Shown piece by piece: positions 8,423 through 16,972 of a stretch of DNA of 64,000 nt. The stretch's first letter is position 1. Every line of letters begins with the position of its first letter. Source of the DNA: Nonomuraea sp. SYSU D8015. GTDB lineage: Bacteria > Actinomycetota > Actinomycetes > Streptosporangiales > Streptosporangiaceae. The stretch is taken from assembly GCF_008065375.1 (NCBI RefSeq), contig NZ_VJYI01000003.1, forward strand, positions 124,001-188,000, in the 5' to 3' direction. The notes beneath the pieces are model-generated. The model was not told the origin of the DNA, ran no database searches, and saw nothing but the letters and a program-made list of their open reading frames with translations. Both the position numbers and the translations under genes were made by a program.

Positions 8423-8539
8423 GGGTGTTCATGATCGCCTGTCGGTGCCACCGGGTCCTACGGCAGCTCTTTACAAGTGAGAGTGTGATCTCTTGGCAGA
8501 TCAGTCAGCTTGCGTCGCGCCGAAGCTCCGGTTTCGGCG

Positions 8540-9238
8540 CTATGTGGAGCGGCTGTGGCCGTTGAGTGCTTCCCGGCGGTACTTGCGCCCGGTGGACTCA
8601 TGCACCCCGAGCGCACGGGCGAGCGCGGTCCCGGTCATGTTCGGGTCCCGGGCGAGGAGTGCCGCCACCTGGGCTCGGCGGTCGCCGTCCTCCCGGACCT
8701 CGCTCGCCGGCGCGTCCTGGCCTGCCTGTGAGGCCGTTGGCTCCGGCTCTGGGGCGACGCTCTGGGGGGCGGGCTCGGCGAGGGCTCGCTCCGGCTGCCC
8801 CGAGTCGTGCGTGCGATCGGCGAGCTCGCGACCCGAGCGGACCACCCACATGATCAGCTCGTACGAGATCACCAACGCGATCGCCGGCCACGCGGCCAGC
8901 GCCGCGGCCAGAGGTCCCCGCTCGATCCCGTGCAGGATGTTCGCCGCCAGCGTCGCGGCCACCCCCAGCGCCAGCGCCCAGCGGGCCAGTGCCGGCACCG
9001 CCAGGCGATAGCGGGCACACCACAGCAGCACCATCGAGGAGGCGTAGATCATGCCGTCCACCGTCGCCGGGACCAGATGCGCCGACACCTCGTCCTCGGC
9101 ACCGTACTTCTCGATCACCGCCACGGCATGCCAGTACGACACCCACGCAGCCACCGCCGCGACCGCCAGCACCACGACCGTCATCGACGCGCGGATCAGC
9201 CGATCCCCGCCCCGAGGGGCCTGTTTGACCGCATTCAC
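8540..9238 (-). CDS. DUF2637 membrane protein with C-terminal HTH-like segment
   Basis: A 232-residue protein. Residues about 15-135 carry four hydrophobic segments with the DUF2637 signature VSYWHAVAVIEKYG...AHLVPATVDGMIYASS. DUF2637 proteins are common on actinobacterial conjugative plasmids and integrative elements (some are called SpdB-like). A Pro/Glu-rich linker follows. The last 45 residues (AQVAALLARDPNMTGTALARALGVHESTGRKYR) look like a DNA-binding HTH. GGAG lies before the ATG. No replication, integrase or Tra genes are visible nearby. The 279 bp upstream hold no recognisable feature. Confidence 0.8.
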   Translation of the reverse strand: MNAVKQAPRGGDRLIRASMTVVVLAVAAVAAWVSYWHAVAVIEKYGAEDEVSAHLVPATVDGMIYASSMVLLWCARYRLAVPALARWALALGVAATLAANILHGIERGPLAAALAAWPAIALVISYELIMWVVRSGRELADRTHDSGQPERALAEPAPQSVAPEPEPTASQAGQDAPASEVREDGDRRAQVAALLARDPNMTGTALARALGVHESTGRKYRREALNGHSRST

Positions 9239-9517
9239 TCCAGAAATGTTGCCATGCCCGATGTACCACTATGTGCCCATCAGTCACTTCTGCCTCAGCG
9301 GGCGGCGGGGTGAGTCCGGCTCGCAGGCCGCCGTCGATGTGACCACGCGCCCGGCGCACCCGTACCGATCACGGGCATCCAGCTCAGCGCCACGTCCCTG
9401 AGCACCAGGGGCGCCACCGTCACCCAGCCCACGGCCCGGCCCGGCGATCATGTCAATCCGCGCACGAGCCGGTCCGGTGATCACCCAGAACGGCGGCCAG
9501 GGAGCACGGGACAGAAC

Positions 9518-10540
9518 CTAGCCGCGCCGGAGGGCGGCAGGGTTGAAACCTTCGCCGTACGAGCCGTCCAGCCACGCCGTCAGCCACTCGGCGAGGGTCT
9601 GGTGCTGAGGCAGCAGCGGCGCGCCCGGAACCGCTCCGGGCGCCACCGGATCCCAGACCCACATCGGGCCGGCCGGATCGCGGCAGTCCGTCAACGACCA
9701 GATCGCGCTGCCCCAGTCGCACAACCACACCAGGCCGGCGGGGACCAGACGGGGCAGCTCGGCGGTGAACACTTCGTGACACTCGACCATGTCCGTGCCC
9801 AGGCGGGGGCCGGGAGCGTCGGGGACTCCGAGAACCGCGCCGCGCGGGCCGAAGCCGCCGTTGGCCGCCTCCAGGTAGAGCCGGCGCAGCAGCGGGGGCA
9901 GCGGATGGCCGATCGCCTCCTCTGCTTTGGCCACCGCGGCCGCGGACGCGGGCGGCGGGAGAGCGGTCGTCTCCCGGACCCGTGCGACGATCTCGTCGTC
10001 GGACAGCGCCCGGCGGACCCCGAGATCCTGGGGGACGTCATCGGGCAGCAGGCGGCGGGCGGCGATGGCGGTCAGGCCGGCGGTCTCGTAGGCGTTCTCC
10101 AGGTTGCCGCCGAGCGAGGCGGCCAGCCATTCCGCGAGCGTCATGTTCTGGGAGAGCACCGCCGGCTCGCCGCCCGGGTCCCAGATCCACATCGGGCCCG
10201 CCGGGTCCGTGCAGTCCACCAGGGACCACGTGTTGCAGCCCCAGTCGAACAGCCACACCATCCCGGGCCGGCCCTCCGGCGGCCCGAAGGTCTCGTGGAC
10301 GTCGACGATGTCGGCCCATTCGCCGTGGTGCTCGTACTCGCTTCCGGAGACCCCGAGAACCCCGTCGCGCGGGCCGAAGCCGCCGTTGGCCACCTCCAGG
10401 TACAGCCGCCGCAGGAGTGGGGGCAGCGGATGACCGATGGCCTCCTCCGCCGCCTCGACCGCCGCCGGCGTCGCCGGAGGAGACAGGCCGGGTTGGGCGC
10501 GGATCGCCGCGATCAGCTCGTCTTCGGTCACGTGTGCCAT
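9518..10540 (-). CDS. Tandem SMI1/KNR4 (SUKH) domain protein, probable immunity protein to the Rhs toxin
   Basis: A 340-residue protein made of two copies of a domain of about 150 residues. Both copies carry nearly the same stretch (EEAIGHPLPPLLRRLYLE, ANGGFGPR, then a W..DWG..W SL.DC.DPAGPMW.WDP block), at about 31-150 and 205-325. This is the SMI1/KNR4 superfamily, whose bacterial members often neutralise toxins of polymorphic toxin systems. It lies directly downstream of, and in the same direction as, the Rhs gene, which is the usual toxin-immunity order. No signal peptide is present, so it acts in the cytoplasm. The doubling probably arose by internal gene duplication. Confidence 0.85.
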   Translation of the reverse strand: MAHVTEDELIAAIRAQPGLSPPATPAAVEAAEEAIGHPLPPLLRRLYLEVANGGFGPRDGVLGVSGSEYEHHGEWADIVDVHETFGPPEGRPGMVWLFDWGCNTWSLVDCTDPAGPMWIWDPGGEPAVLSQNMTLAEWLAASLGGNLENAYETAGLTAIAARRLLPDDVPQDLGVRRALSDDEIVARVRETTALPPPASAAAVAKAEEAIGHPLPPLLRRLYLEAANGGFGPRGAVLGVPDAPGPRLGTDMVECHEVFTAELPRLVPAGLVWLCDWGSAIWSLTDCRDPAGPMWVWDPVAPGAVPGAPLLPQHQTLAEWLTAWLDGSYGEGFNPAALRRG

Positions 10541-10581
10541 CCTGAAATTCTCGCGGAGCCCAGGTCAAGGATGTTCGGCGA

Positions 10582-10604
10582 CGGCCCGGCGTGAGGCCGG
10601 GCCG
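10582..10604 (-). terminator. GC-rich hairpin between Rhs toxin and immunity genes
   Basis: Perfect 9-bp stem CGGCCCGGC/GCCGGGCCG with a 5-nt loop in the 81-bp gap after the Rhs stop. There is no U-tract. It could attenuate read-through from the 6-kb toxin gene into the immunity gene, or be a processing/stability element. Confidence 0.45.
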
Positions 10605-10621
10605 CCGCCTGCGGGACGGCT

Positions 10622-13600
10622 CTAACGTCTGCCCCTGCCGCCGGTCCCTCGGAAGAAACCGCCCCAGTAGGCCCGGGCCGCCACCCACGTGGCGGTGCCC
10701 TTGCCGACCACGCCCCTGAGTCCTTTGAGGCGGTCCTGAGTCAGCTGGGTACCCTCGATCATGCCGTTGGAGCCCTTCTTGACGTCCTTACTCGAGTCGC
10801 CGATGAATCGGTTGAGGTTGCCCGCGCACTTGGGGGAGCACACCTGGGTGCTGGAGAAGGCGCTGTGGACGTTGATGATCTTGCCGCCCAGGTCTCGGGC
10901 CTGGCGGCCGACGTCCGAGCGGAGGTCGGCCGCGGCCCGTTCGGCGTGGCCGTCCCTGGAGTCGCCGCCCTTGGGCACCCTCGGTGCCTGATAGATGGTC
11001 ACGCCCATCTTCGTCAGCTTGTCATTCAGCTCCTTCGGGATGCCGCCCTGGCTGACGAACGCGATGACTCTGGACACCGTGCCCTGTCCCGTGTCCACGG
11101 TGACGCGCGACAGGACCACCGTGAAGTTCTGGGCGGCGTGCTTGTGCTGGTTCAGGTACCCGGCGAGCTCGCCCAGCGCGCCGCCGAAGAGGATGATGCC
11201 GGCCGCGTCGATGTCCTCGGGCCGCATGCCCTCGGGCGGGTAGGCCAGCTCGGGATCGTTGATCTTCTCGGTCGGGCCCGTGGTGGGCACGGCCGCCTTG
11301 GGCTGGTCCGCGTAGAAGGCCGCACGGCCCCGCTCGTGGCAGGCCCGGGAGGCCGCGTCGTCGGTGGGCCGGCAGCCGTGCGGGTCGTGGCCGTCCAGCT
11401 CGATCAGGTTGACGGGGTTGCCGGCCGCGAACGCGTAGCGGTTGCTGGTCCACGGGTCGATTTCGAGGGCCAGGTCGTCGAGGGCCCCGTTGTACATGTC
11501 GCGGCTGAGGAACCGGTTCAGGCCCGGGTCGTAGTCGCGGAAGCCCATGTCGTACCTGCCGGACGTGGCGTCCCAGCGCTGGGCGTTGAACCGGTAGGGG
11601 TTGTAGGGCTCCTTGGTCGGATCCTGCGGATCGGGCTTGTCGATGCCCGTCGTCTCGGCGTCCTCGCCCTTGCCGTAGGCGCTGTAGCCGTAGGTCGCCC
11701 TGGTGTCGCCGGAGGCGTCGGTCAGGGTTTCGACGTCGCCGTGCGGGTTGTAGCCGTAGTACGACTCCTCCCTGCCGCCGTTCTCGTCGTGCGTGGCCTG
11801 GGCCAGCCGCTCACCCCACGGGCTGTGCCGGTAGGACTTCGTGACCTTCCCGGCCGTCTCCTCGTCGAGGACCTCGTCGGACAGGGCGAGGTAGTTGAAG
11901 ACCGTGGTCTTCTCCTCGGCGCCGCCCGCGTCCGTGGTCTTGGAGGCGGTGCGGTCGAGGGGGTCGTAGGCGAAGCGCGTGGTGGTCGTCGACCCCGGCG
12001 CGATCAGCTTCTTGTTCTCGACGACGTGGTCGAACCCGTCGTAGGTGTTCCGCTCGATGACCTGCCCGCCCGCCACGACGCCGGCGAGGCGGCCGAACGG
12101 GTCGTAGTCGTACGCCGCGGCGGTTCCTCCGGTGACCGCCCTGACCAGCCGGTTCCGGTCGTAGTCGAACGTCGTCCGCGTGTCCTTGACGACCTGGTCG
12201 ACGACGTTGTTGTTGGCGTCGTGGACGTAGGTCTCGGTGCCCGCGTTGTGACCGGTCCTGACCAGCTTCGCGATCCGGTCGCGCGGGTCGTAGGCGTAGT
12301 CGGCGGTCGTGGTGAGGTAGGCCGAGTGGTCGTCGGCGTTCATCTTGCGGCTGACGTCCCGGCTGCGCTGGCCGTTGGCGTCGTACTCCAGCGTGTGCTC
12401 GGACACCACCGCGCCGCCGGGCTTCTTCTCGGTCTGCCGCAGCAGGCTGCCGTCGAGGTAGTACTCGTAGCCGACGGTGTTGCCGTTGCCCTTGACCTGG
12501 TACAGCCGCTCGCCCCGGGCGGTGTAGCCGAACGTGGTGACCGATGGGGCCTGGTCCGACGCCGAGCTCCCATGTGTGATCTTCGAAGGCAGATCCCGCA
12601 CGTCGTACTCGAAGGTGGAGTACTCCTTGTCGTGCTGCTGGGTCCTGGGCCGGCCGTTCTCGTCGTACGTGAACGAGATGGTGTTCTTCGTGGCCCCGTC
12701 GAGCCGCTCCTCGAGCTTGGCGACCTGATTCAGCTCGTCGTAGGTGATCGCGTAGTCGTCGATCCTGGCGCTGGAGCTGGAGTCGGTGATCGACGTGAGG
12801 TTGGCGTTGGCGTCGTAGCGGTACGCGAACCGCCTGCCCTCCTCGTCGGGGTCGCCGGAGTTGTCCCGTACGAGCTTGACCGCGTCCGCCACGACCGTGG
12901 ACCCGGCCGCCGCCTTGTCGGTCAGCGTGATCTTGTGGATGACGCCCGCGTCGAAGTCGTGGCGGCCCAGGCTGACCCACGTGCCGGGGCGGGCGCTCTG
13001 GTCGACGCTCTTGACCGCGGTCCCGCCCTGGTGATCGATGAGGAACTCGGCGTCCTTGGCCGCGCCCTCGACCTCGGGATGGCGGACGAACACCTCGTAG
13101 CTGCCGGCCTGGGGGATGTTCAGCCCCCACTGGAACTGACCGGTGCCGTCGCCAGCCGGTTTGGTGTGGAAGCTGTGGCCGTACAGGCCGTCACCGGCGT
13201 CGTGGGCGGTCCACTCACCGGTCGGGCGGGCGTTGTTGAGGTCGGAGTTGTCGACCACCACCGCGTGGGCGCCGGCGGGGACGCCGTCGTCCGTACGCGA
13301 GCGCAGCTTGCCGTCCGGGTAGTAGTCCGTCGTCATGGTGCGGCTGACCGACCCGCCCGCACTGGTCAGCGTGTTCTCGATCTGCTGTCCGAGCGGGTTG
13401 TAGTCGTACGACGCGACGATGTCCCACGGGTCGGCGGAGGTCTTGATCCAGCCGTTGTCGTAGTGGGTGTAGACGGTGTCGTTGCGGACGGACTCCCCGC
13501 TGGACGGCGGCGCGCTGATCCTGGTCAGGTTGCCGACGGCGTCGTAGGTCCGGATGGTCCTGTCGGGCCGGTTGTAGCGGGGATCGTCCTTGTCGTAGGG

Positions 13601-16600
13601 AGCGATCTCCTCCTTGACCCGGTTGAGCTCGTCGTAGATCACCTGGTGCACGAAGTCGCCGGGGTCGTCGGCGGTCTCCACGCCGCGTGGAGTGATCACC
13701 TTGGTGCGGTTGCCGACCTGGTCGTACTCGAACCGCGTGGTCCGATGGACGAGCGTCCCGCCGTCCTTCTTGTGCGGCACGGTGGCCTCGAGCGGCAGGC
13801 CACGGGCGTCCAGGGTGACCGTGGTCGTGTTGCCGTCCTCATCGGTCGTGGCCTTGACCAGCCCGTCCCGGTCGAACGTGGTCGAGCGCGTCTTGCCGGC
13901 GGCGTCGGTGGACTTGACGGCCCGGTGCGCCAGGTCGTAGGCGTACGCGGCGGTGAAGTCGGCGGGGTCGGGGGTCGCGTTCTTGCGCGCGTCCACGACG
14001 GTCGTCACGTTGCCGACCGCGTCGTAGGCGTAGGTCAGCCGGTGGCCCTTGGCGTTGGCGACCGAGATGAGCTGGTAGATCTCGTCGTAGCCGTAGGTGG
14101 TGGTGTAGTCCCCGGCGGTGGCCGTCAGGTTGCCCTTGGGCTCGGTGACGGTCCTGACGTTGCCCACCCGGTCGTAGGTGTAGGACGTCTTCCGCTCCGG
14201 ATCGCCCGGCTCGTCCTTCGGCTCCAGCATGTGCGAGAGCTGGTCGGCGGCGTCATAGGCGGCCGTCGCCACCGCGCCGTTGGGGGCGGTGACCCGGGTG
14301 GTGTTGTCGTTGGCGTCGTACTCGGGGGCGGGGGTGACGATGAACTCCCCCGCCGCCTGGTCCTTGGGGACCCGCATCTCCAGCGGGCGGGCGAAGACGT
14401 CGTACTCCTGCGACGTGGCCTTGCCGTTGGCGTCGACGACCTTGGTGACGTTGCCGCGCGCGTCGTACACGTAGGTCGTGGCCTTGCCCAGCGGATCGAC
14501 GATCTCGCGGGGGTAGCCGCTGGGGTCGAAGTCGGCGTTGGTGACGGTGTGGCCGTTGGCGTCCTTGACGGTGAGTGGCTGGCCCCACGTGTCGTACGTG
14601 TACGTCGTGGTGTAGTCGCCGGCGGCGGGGGTCGCGGTGCCCGCCGGGTCGGTGGCGGTGGCGAGGTCGCCTTCGGGTGTGTAGGTGAAGGTCCAGGTGC
14701 GGCCCTCGGGGCTGCGCTTGGCGATGAGGTCGGCGACGTGGCCGTTCAGGCCGGTCTGGTACGTCAGGGTGATGCCGGGCCAGCCGTTCTTGGTGGCCTC
14801 GGCGTCCTTGATCTCCCGCGGGTAGCCGGTCTTCGGGTCGTAGGACCAGGTGGAGACCGCCCCGTTGGCCTCTTCGAGCCGGGTGACGTTGTTGTCCGCG
14901 TCCCAGGTGAGCTTCGTCGTGCGGTTCTTGGCGTCCGTGCTCTCGAGGGCGCGGCCCTTGGCGTCCAGCAGGTAGGTGGTGGAGTGCTTCTCCGCGTCCG
15001 TCACGACCGCGCGGACCTGCCGGCCCGTGTGGCTGTGGGAGTCGCCGTAGGCGAAGGAGGTCGGCTGGCCGAGCCGGTCGGTGATGGTCTCGGCCGCGCC
15101 TTTGAAGGCGTCGAACCGGGAGTGGTACTCCAGCCGGGTGGCCTTGCCTCGCGGATCGGTGACCTTGGTCAGGTCGTCCTTCTCATAAGCGAACCGGAAT
15201 TTCTTGGGCTGCTCCGAACCCGCCCCGTCGATCAGCTCGCCCAGCAGGCCCTTGTGGGTGTACGTGAAGGTGAGGGTGCGGCCGGAGATGTCCTTGACCG
15301 TCTTGACGTGGTCAATGATGTGCGGGTTGAGGAGTTTGGTGCCGGTCTTCCGCTCCCACGTCTCGTCGTCGATGTAGTCGTACGTGTCGCCCTTGGCGTA
15401 GTAGTCGATCGTGAGCGTCCGCCGCCCGGTCGCGTCGGTGAGGTGACGCAGCAGCTTGACCGGCTTGAGGAGCGACTTGCGCTCCTCGTAGACGAAGGTC
15501 AGCTCGTTGCCGTTGTTGTCGGCGATCGAGCTCGGGTAGCCCTGGCAGTCGAAGAAGAACCGGGTGCGGTCGGGCGAGGTCATGACCCAGGCCCGGGACT
15601 CCTCGTCCCAGAGTTTGCAGTCCTTCAGCCGCTGCAGGTACAGGTGCACGCCCGCGGGGTGGACGTACTCGTCGTCGGACTTGTCCCAGGTCCCTTTGTC
15701 GTCGAGCTTGAAGGTGTGCGTGGTCCCGTCGCCGTCCGTGAAGGTGACGGCGTGGCCGAGGAGGTGCGGGTCGAGGGTCGTGCCGAGCCGGGTGAGCGAC
15801 GTGGCCTGCAGCGACCACCCGTGCCCGGCCACCGTGTCGGAGGAGTCCTTGGAGTTGTAGGCCAGCCGGACGAACGTGCTCAGGCCGCGGGAGGGGTTGG
15901 AGAAGGCGTTGTACTGCCAGACCGCGTTCCCGGTGTACAGGTTGGTCAGCAGCGTCGACCCGGCGCCGGTGTTCACCCCGCCGTAGGAGGCGAACTTCTC
16001 CAGGCCGAGCTGGTCGCTCGTGGCGTCCTCCACCGAGAGCGTCTGCGTCGGCGGGGCCGCCTTGTCCGCGTCAGCGCCGTCCGCGTCGGCGCTGGAAAGC
16101 CACGTTCCTTTGCTCTTGTTCCATAAGTCCCACGTCAGGACGTGGTCGGTGCGCTGGTCGCCCGCGTCGGACGCGGGGGGCGTCTTCACCTGGGCCTGCA
16201 CGGTCACGGCGGCATCCGGGGCTAGGTCCCCGGGTAAGGCCGTGTGGAGTTGCTGAACGGCCACCGGCGTACCGTCCGGCCTGCTCCACCTGTACGACAG
16301 CACCCAGTCGGCCATGGCCCAGGTCGCCGTGGTGGTGTTGGTCAGCGTGACGGGGATGGACTGGATGGTGTCGGGCGGGACGCGCTCGGGCGTCTCGGGG
16401 GCGTAGTACGTGGTGCCGGGCGGGGGCTCAGGACCGAGAGCGACCCCCTCGCGGACCGCCTCCGCGCCCCGGACCGGCACGACGCGAGGTTCCGGCAGGC
16501 CGTCCCCGGTGAACCAGGCCGCCACTCGATCCCAGAGCGTGCGTTCACTCTCGGGAATCCAGCCGCCGGTGACGCGCACGGAAGCAGCCGAAGCTTCCGG

Positions 16601-16663
16601 AATGTACGTCAGGAGGAGAACGAACACCAGAACGCTCGCGATGAACCTGGACAAACGAACCAC
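10622..16663 (-). CDS. Secreted Rhs/YD-repeat polymorphic toxin with C-terminal deaminase-like domain
   Basis: A 2013-residue protein. The start is the GTG with AAGGAA at 6 nt. Residues 1-26 form a signal peptide ending EASA. After a lead region, many YD repeats (G-x-x-T-x-x-x-Y-D patterns) run to an Rhs core end (RYAFAAGNPVNLIELDGH, about 1750). Residues 1135-1266 hold an inserted golvesin-C-like beta domain. The last 240 residues differ in character and contain DGHAE (His1906, Glu1908) and CSPKC (Cys1942, Cys1946). This is the H-x-E...C-x-x-C zinc-site pattern of the deaminase fold used by many polymorphic toxins. The predicted role is a contact-dependent or released toxin that deaminates nucleic acid or nucleotides in rivals. 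The immunity gene follows. The upstream gap to 16972 holds no clear feature apart from presumed divergent promoters. Confidence 0.87.
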   Translation of the reverse strand: MVRLSRFIASVLVFVLLLTYIPEASAASVRVTGGWIPESERTLWDRVAAWFTGDGLPEPRVVPVRGAEAVREGVALGPEPPPGTTYYAPETPERVPPDTIQSIPVTLTNTTTATWAMADWVLSYRWSRPDGTPVAVQQLHTALPGDLAPDAAVTVQAQVKTPPASDAGDQRTDHVLTWDLWNKSKGTWLSSADADGADADKAAPPTQTLSVEDATSDQLGLEKFASYGGVNTGAGSTLLTNLYTGNAVWQYNAFSNPSRGLSTFVRLAYNSKDSSDTVAGHGWSLQATSLTRLGTTLDPHLLGHAVTFTDGDGTTHTFKLDDKGTWDKSDDEYVHPAGVHLYLQRLKDCKLWDEESRAWVMTSPDRTRFFFDCQGYPSSIADNNGNELTFVYEERKSLLKPVKLLRHLTDATGRRTLTIDYYAKGDTYDYIDDETWERKTGTKLLNPHIIDHVKTVKDISGRTLTFTYTHKGLLGELIDGAGSEQPKKFRFAYEKDDLTKVTDPRGKATRLEYHSRFDAFKGAAETITDRLGQPTSFAYGDSHSHTGRQVRAVVTDAEKHSTTYLLDAKGRALESTDAKNRTTKLTWDADNNVTRLEEANGAVSTWSYDPKTGYPREIKDAEATKNGWPGITLTYQTGLNGHVADLIAKRSPEGRTWTFTYTPEGDLATATDPAGTATPAAGDYTTTYTYDTWGQPLTVKDANGHTVTNADFDPSGYPREIVDPLGKATTYVYDARGNVTKVVDANGKATSQEYDVFARPLEMRVPKDQAAGEFIVTPAPEYDANDNTTRVTAPNGAVATAAYDAADQLSHMLEPKDEPGDPERKTSYTYDRVGNVRTVTEPKGNLTATAGDYTTTYGYDEIYQLISVANAKGHRLTYAYDAVGNVTTVVDARKNATPDPADFTAAYAYDLAHRAVKSTDAAGKTRSTTFDRDGLVKATTDEDGNTTTVTLDARGLPLEATVPHKKDGGTLVHRTTRFEYDQVGNRTKVITPRGVETADDPGDFVHQVIYDELNRVKEEIAPYDKDDPRYNRPDRTIRTYDAVGNLTRISAPPSSGESVRNDTVYTHYDNGWIKTSADPWDIVASYDYNPLGQQIENTLTSAGGSVSRTMTTDYYPDGKLRSRTDDGVPAGAHAVVVDNSDLNNARPTGEWTAHDAGDGLYGHSFHTKPAGDGTGQFQWGLNIPQAGSYEVFVRHPEVEGAAKDAEFLIDHQGGTAVKSVDQSARPGTWVSLGRHDFDAGVIHKITLTDKAAAGSTVVADAVKLVRDNSGDPDEEGRRFAYRYDANANLTSITDSSSSARIDDYAITYDELNQVAKLEERLDGATKNTISFTYDENGRPRTQQHDKEYSTFEYDVRDLPSKITHGSSASDQAPSVTTFGYTARGERLYQVKGNGNTVGYEYYLDGSLLRQTEKKPGGAVVSEHTLEYDANGQRSRDVSRKMNADDHSAYLTTTADYAYDPRDRIAKLVRTGHNAGTETYVHDANNNVVDQVVKDTRTTFDYDRNRLVRAVTGGTAAAYDYDPFGRLAGVVAGGQVIERNTYDGFDHVVENKKLIAPGSTTTTRFAYDPLDRTASKTTDAGGAEEKTTVFNYLALSDEVLDEETAGKVTKSYRHSPWGERLAQATHDENGGREESYYGYNPHGDVETLTDASGDTRATYGYSAYGKGEDAETTGIDKPDPQDPTKEPYNPYRFNAQRWDATSGRYDMGFRDYDPGLNRFLSRDMYNGALDDLALEIDPWTSNRYAFAAGNPVNLIELDGHDPHGCRPTDDAASRACHERGRAAFYADQPKAAVPTTGPTEKINDPELAYPPEGMRPEDIDAAGIILFGGALGELAGYLNQHKHAAQNFTVVLSRVTVDTGQGTVSRVIAFVSQGGIPKELNDKLTKMGVTIYQAPRVPKGGDSRDGHAERAAADLRSDVGRQARDLGGKIINVHSAFSSTQVCSPKCAGNLNRFIGDSSKDVKKGSNGMIEGTQLTQDRLKGLRGVVGKGTATWVAARAYWGGFFRGTGGRGRR

Positions 16664-16972
16664 GACGCTTCCTTTCCGACAGGCGCAATTACATGGCGAG
16701 GAGGAGAGGCGAAGAGGATTAGGCACAGGCGATAAAGCCATTTATCGTCCGGCGACACCCGGCGACACCTGCGGATTCACTGGGGCTTTAGTCCGTTTTG
16801 CTGAGCCCTCACGCTCTCATGGAGACAGTGACGAAAACAGGTCAACAACCGGACATTTACCGGTTCTTCGGGTTTGAGTGGACTTCTGCTGTCACATGCG
16901 CGAGCTCGAGGTGAGCCTCCGTCGCCACCCGCGGACGAACATTTGTCAGTGAGCTGCCCTATTGTCGCCGCC

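Noticed and set aside
10865..16126. A 1753-codon open frame on the plus strand opposite the Rhs gene
   Set aside because: It is an antisense shadow: low-complexity Val/Gly/Arg/Leu-rich translation without domains, caused by high GC at third codon positions of the Rhs gene, which has clear YD repeats, signal peptide and SD.
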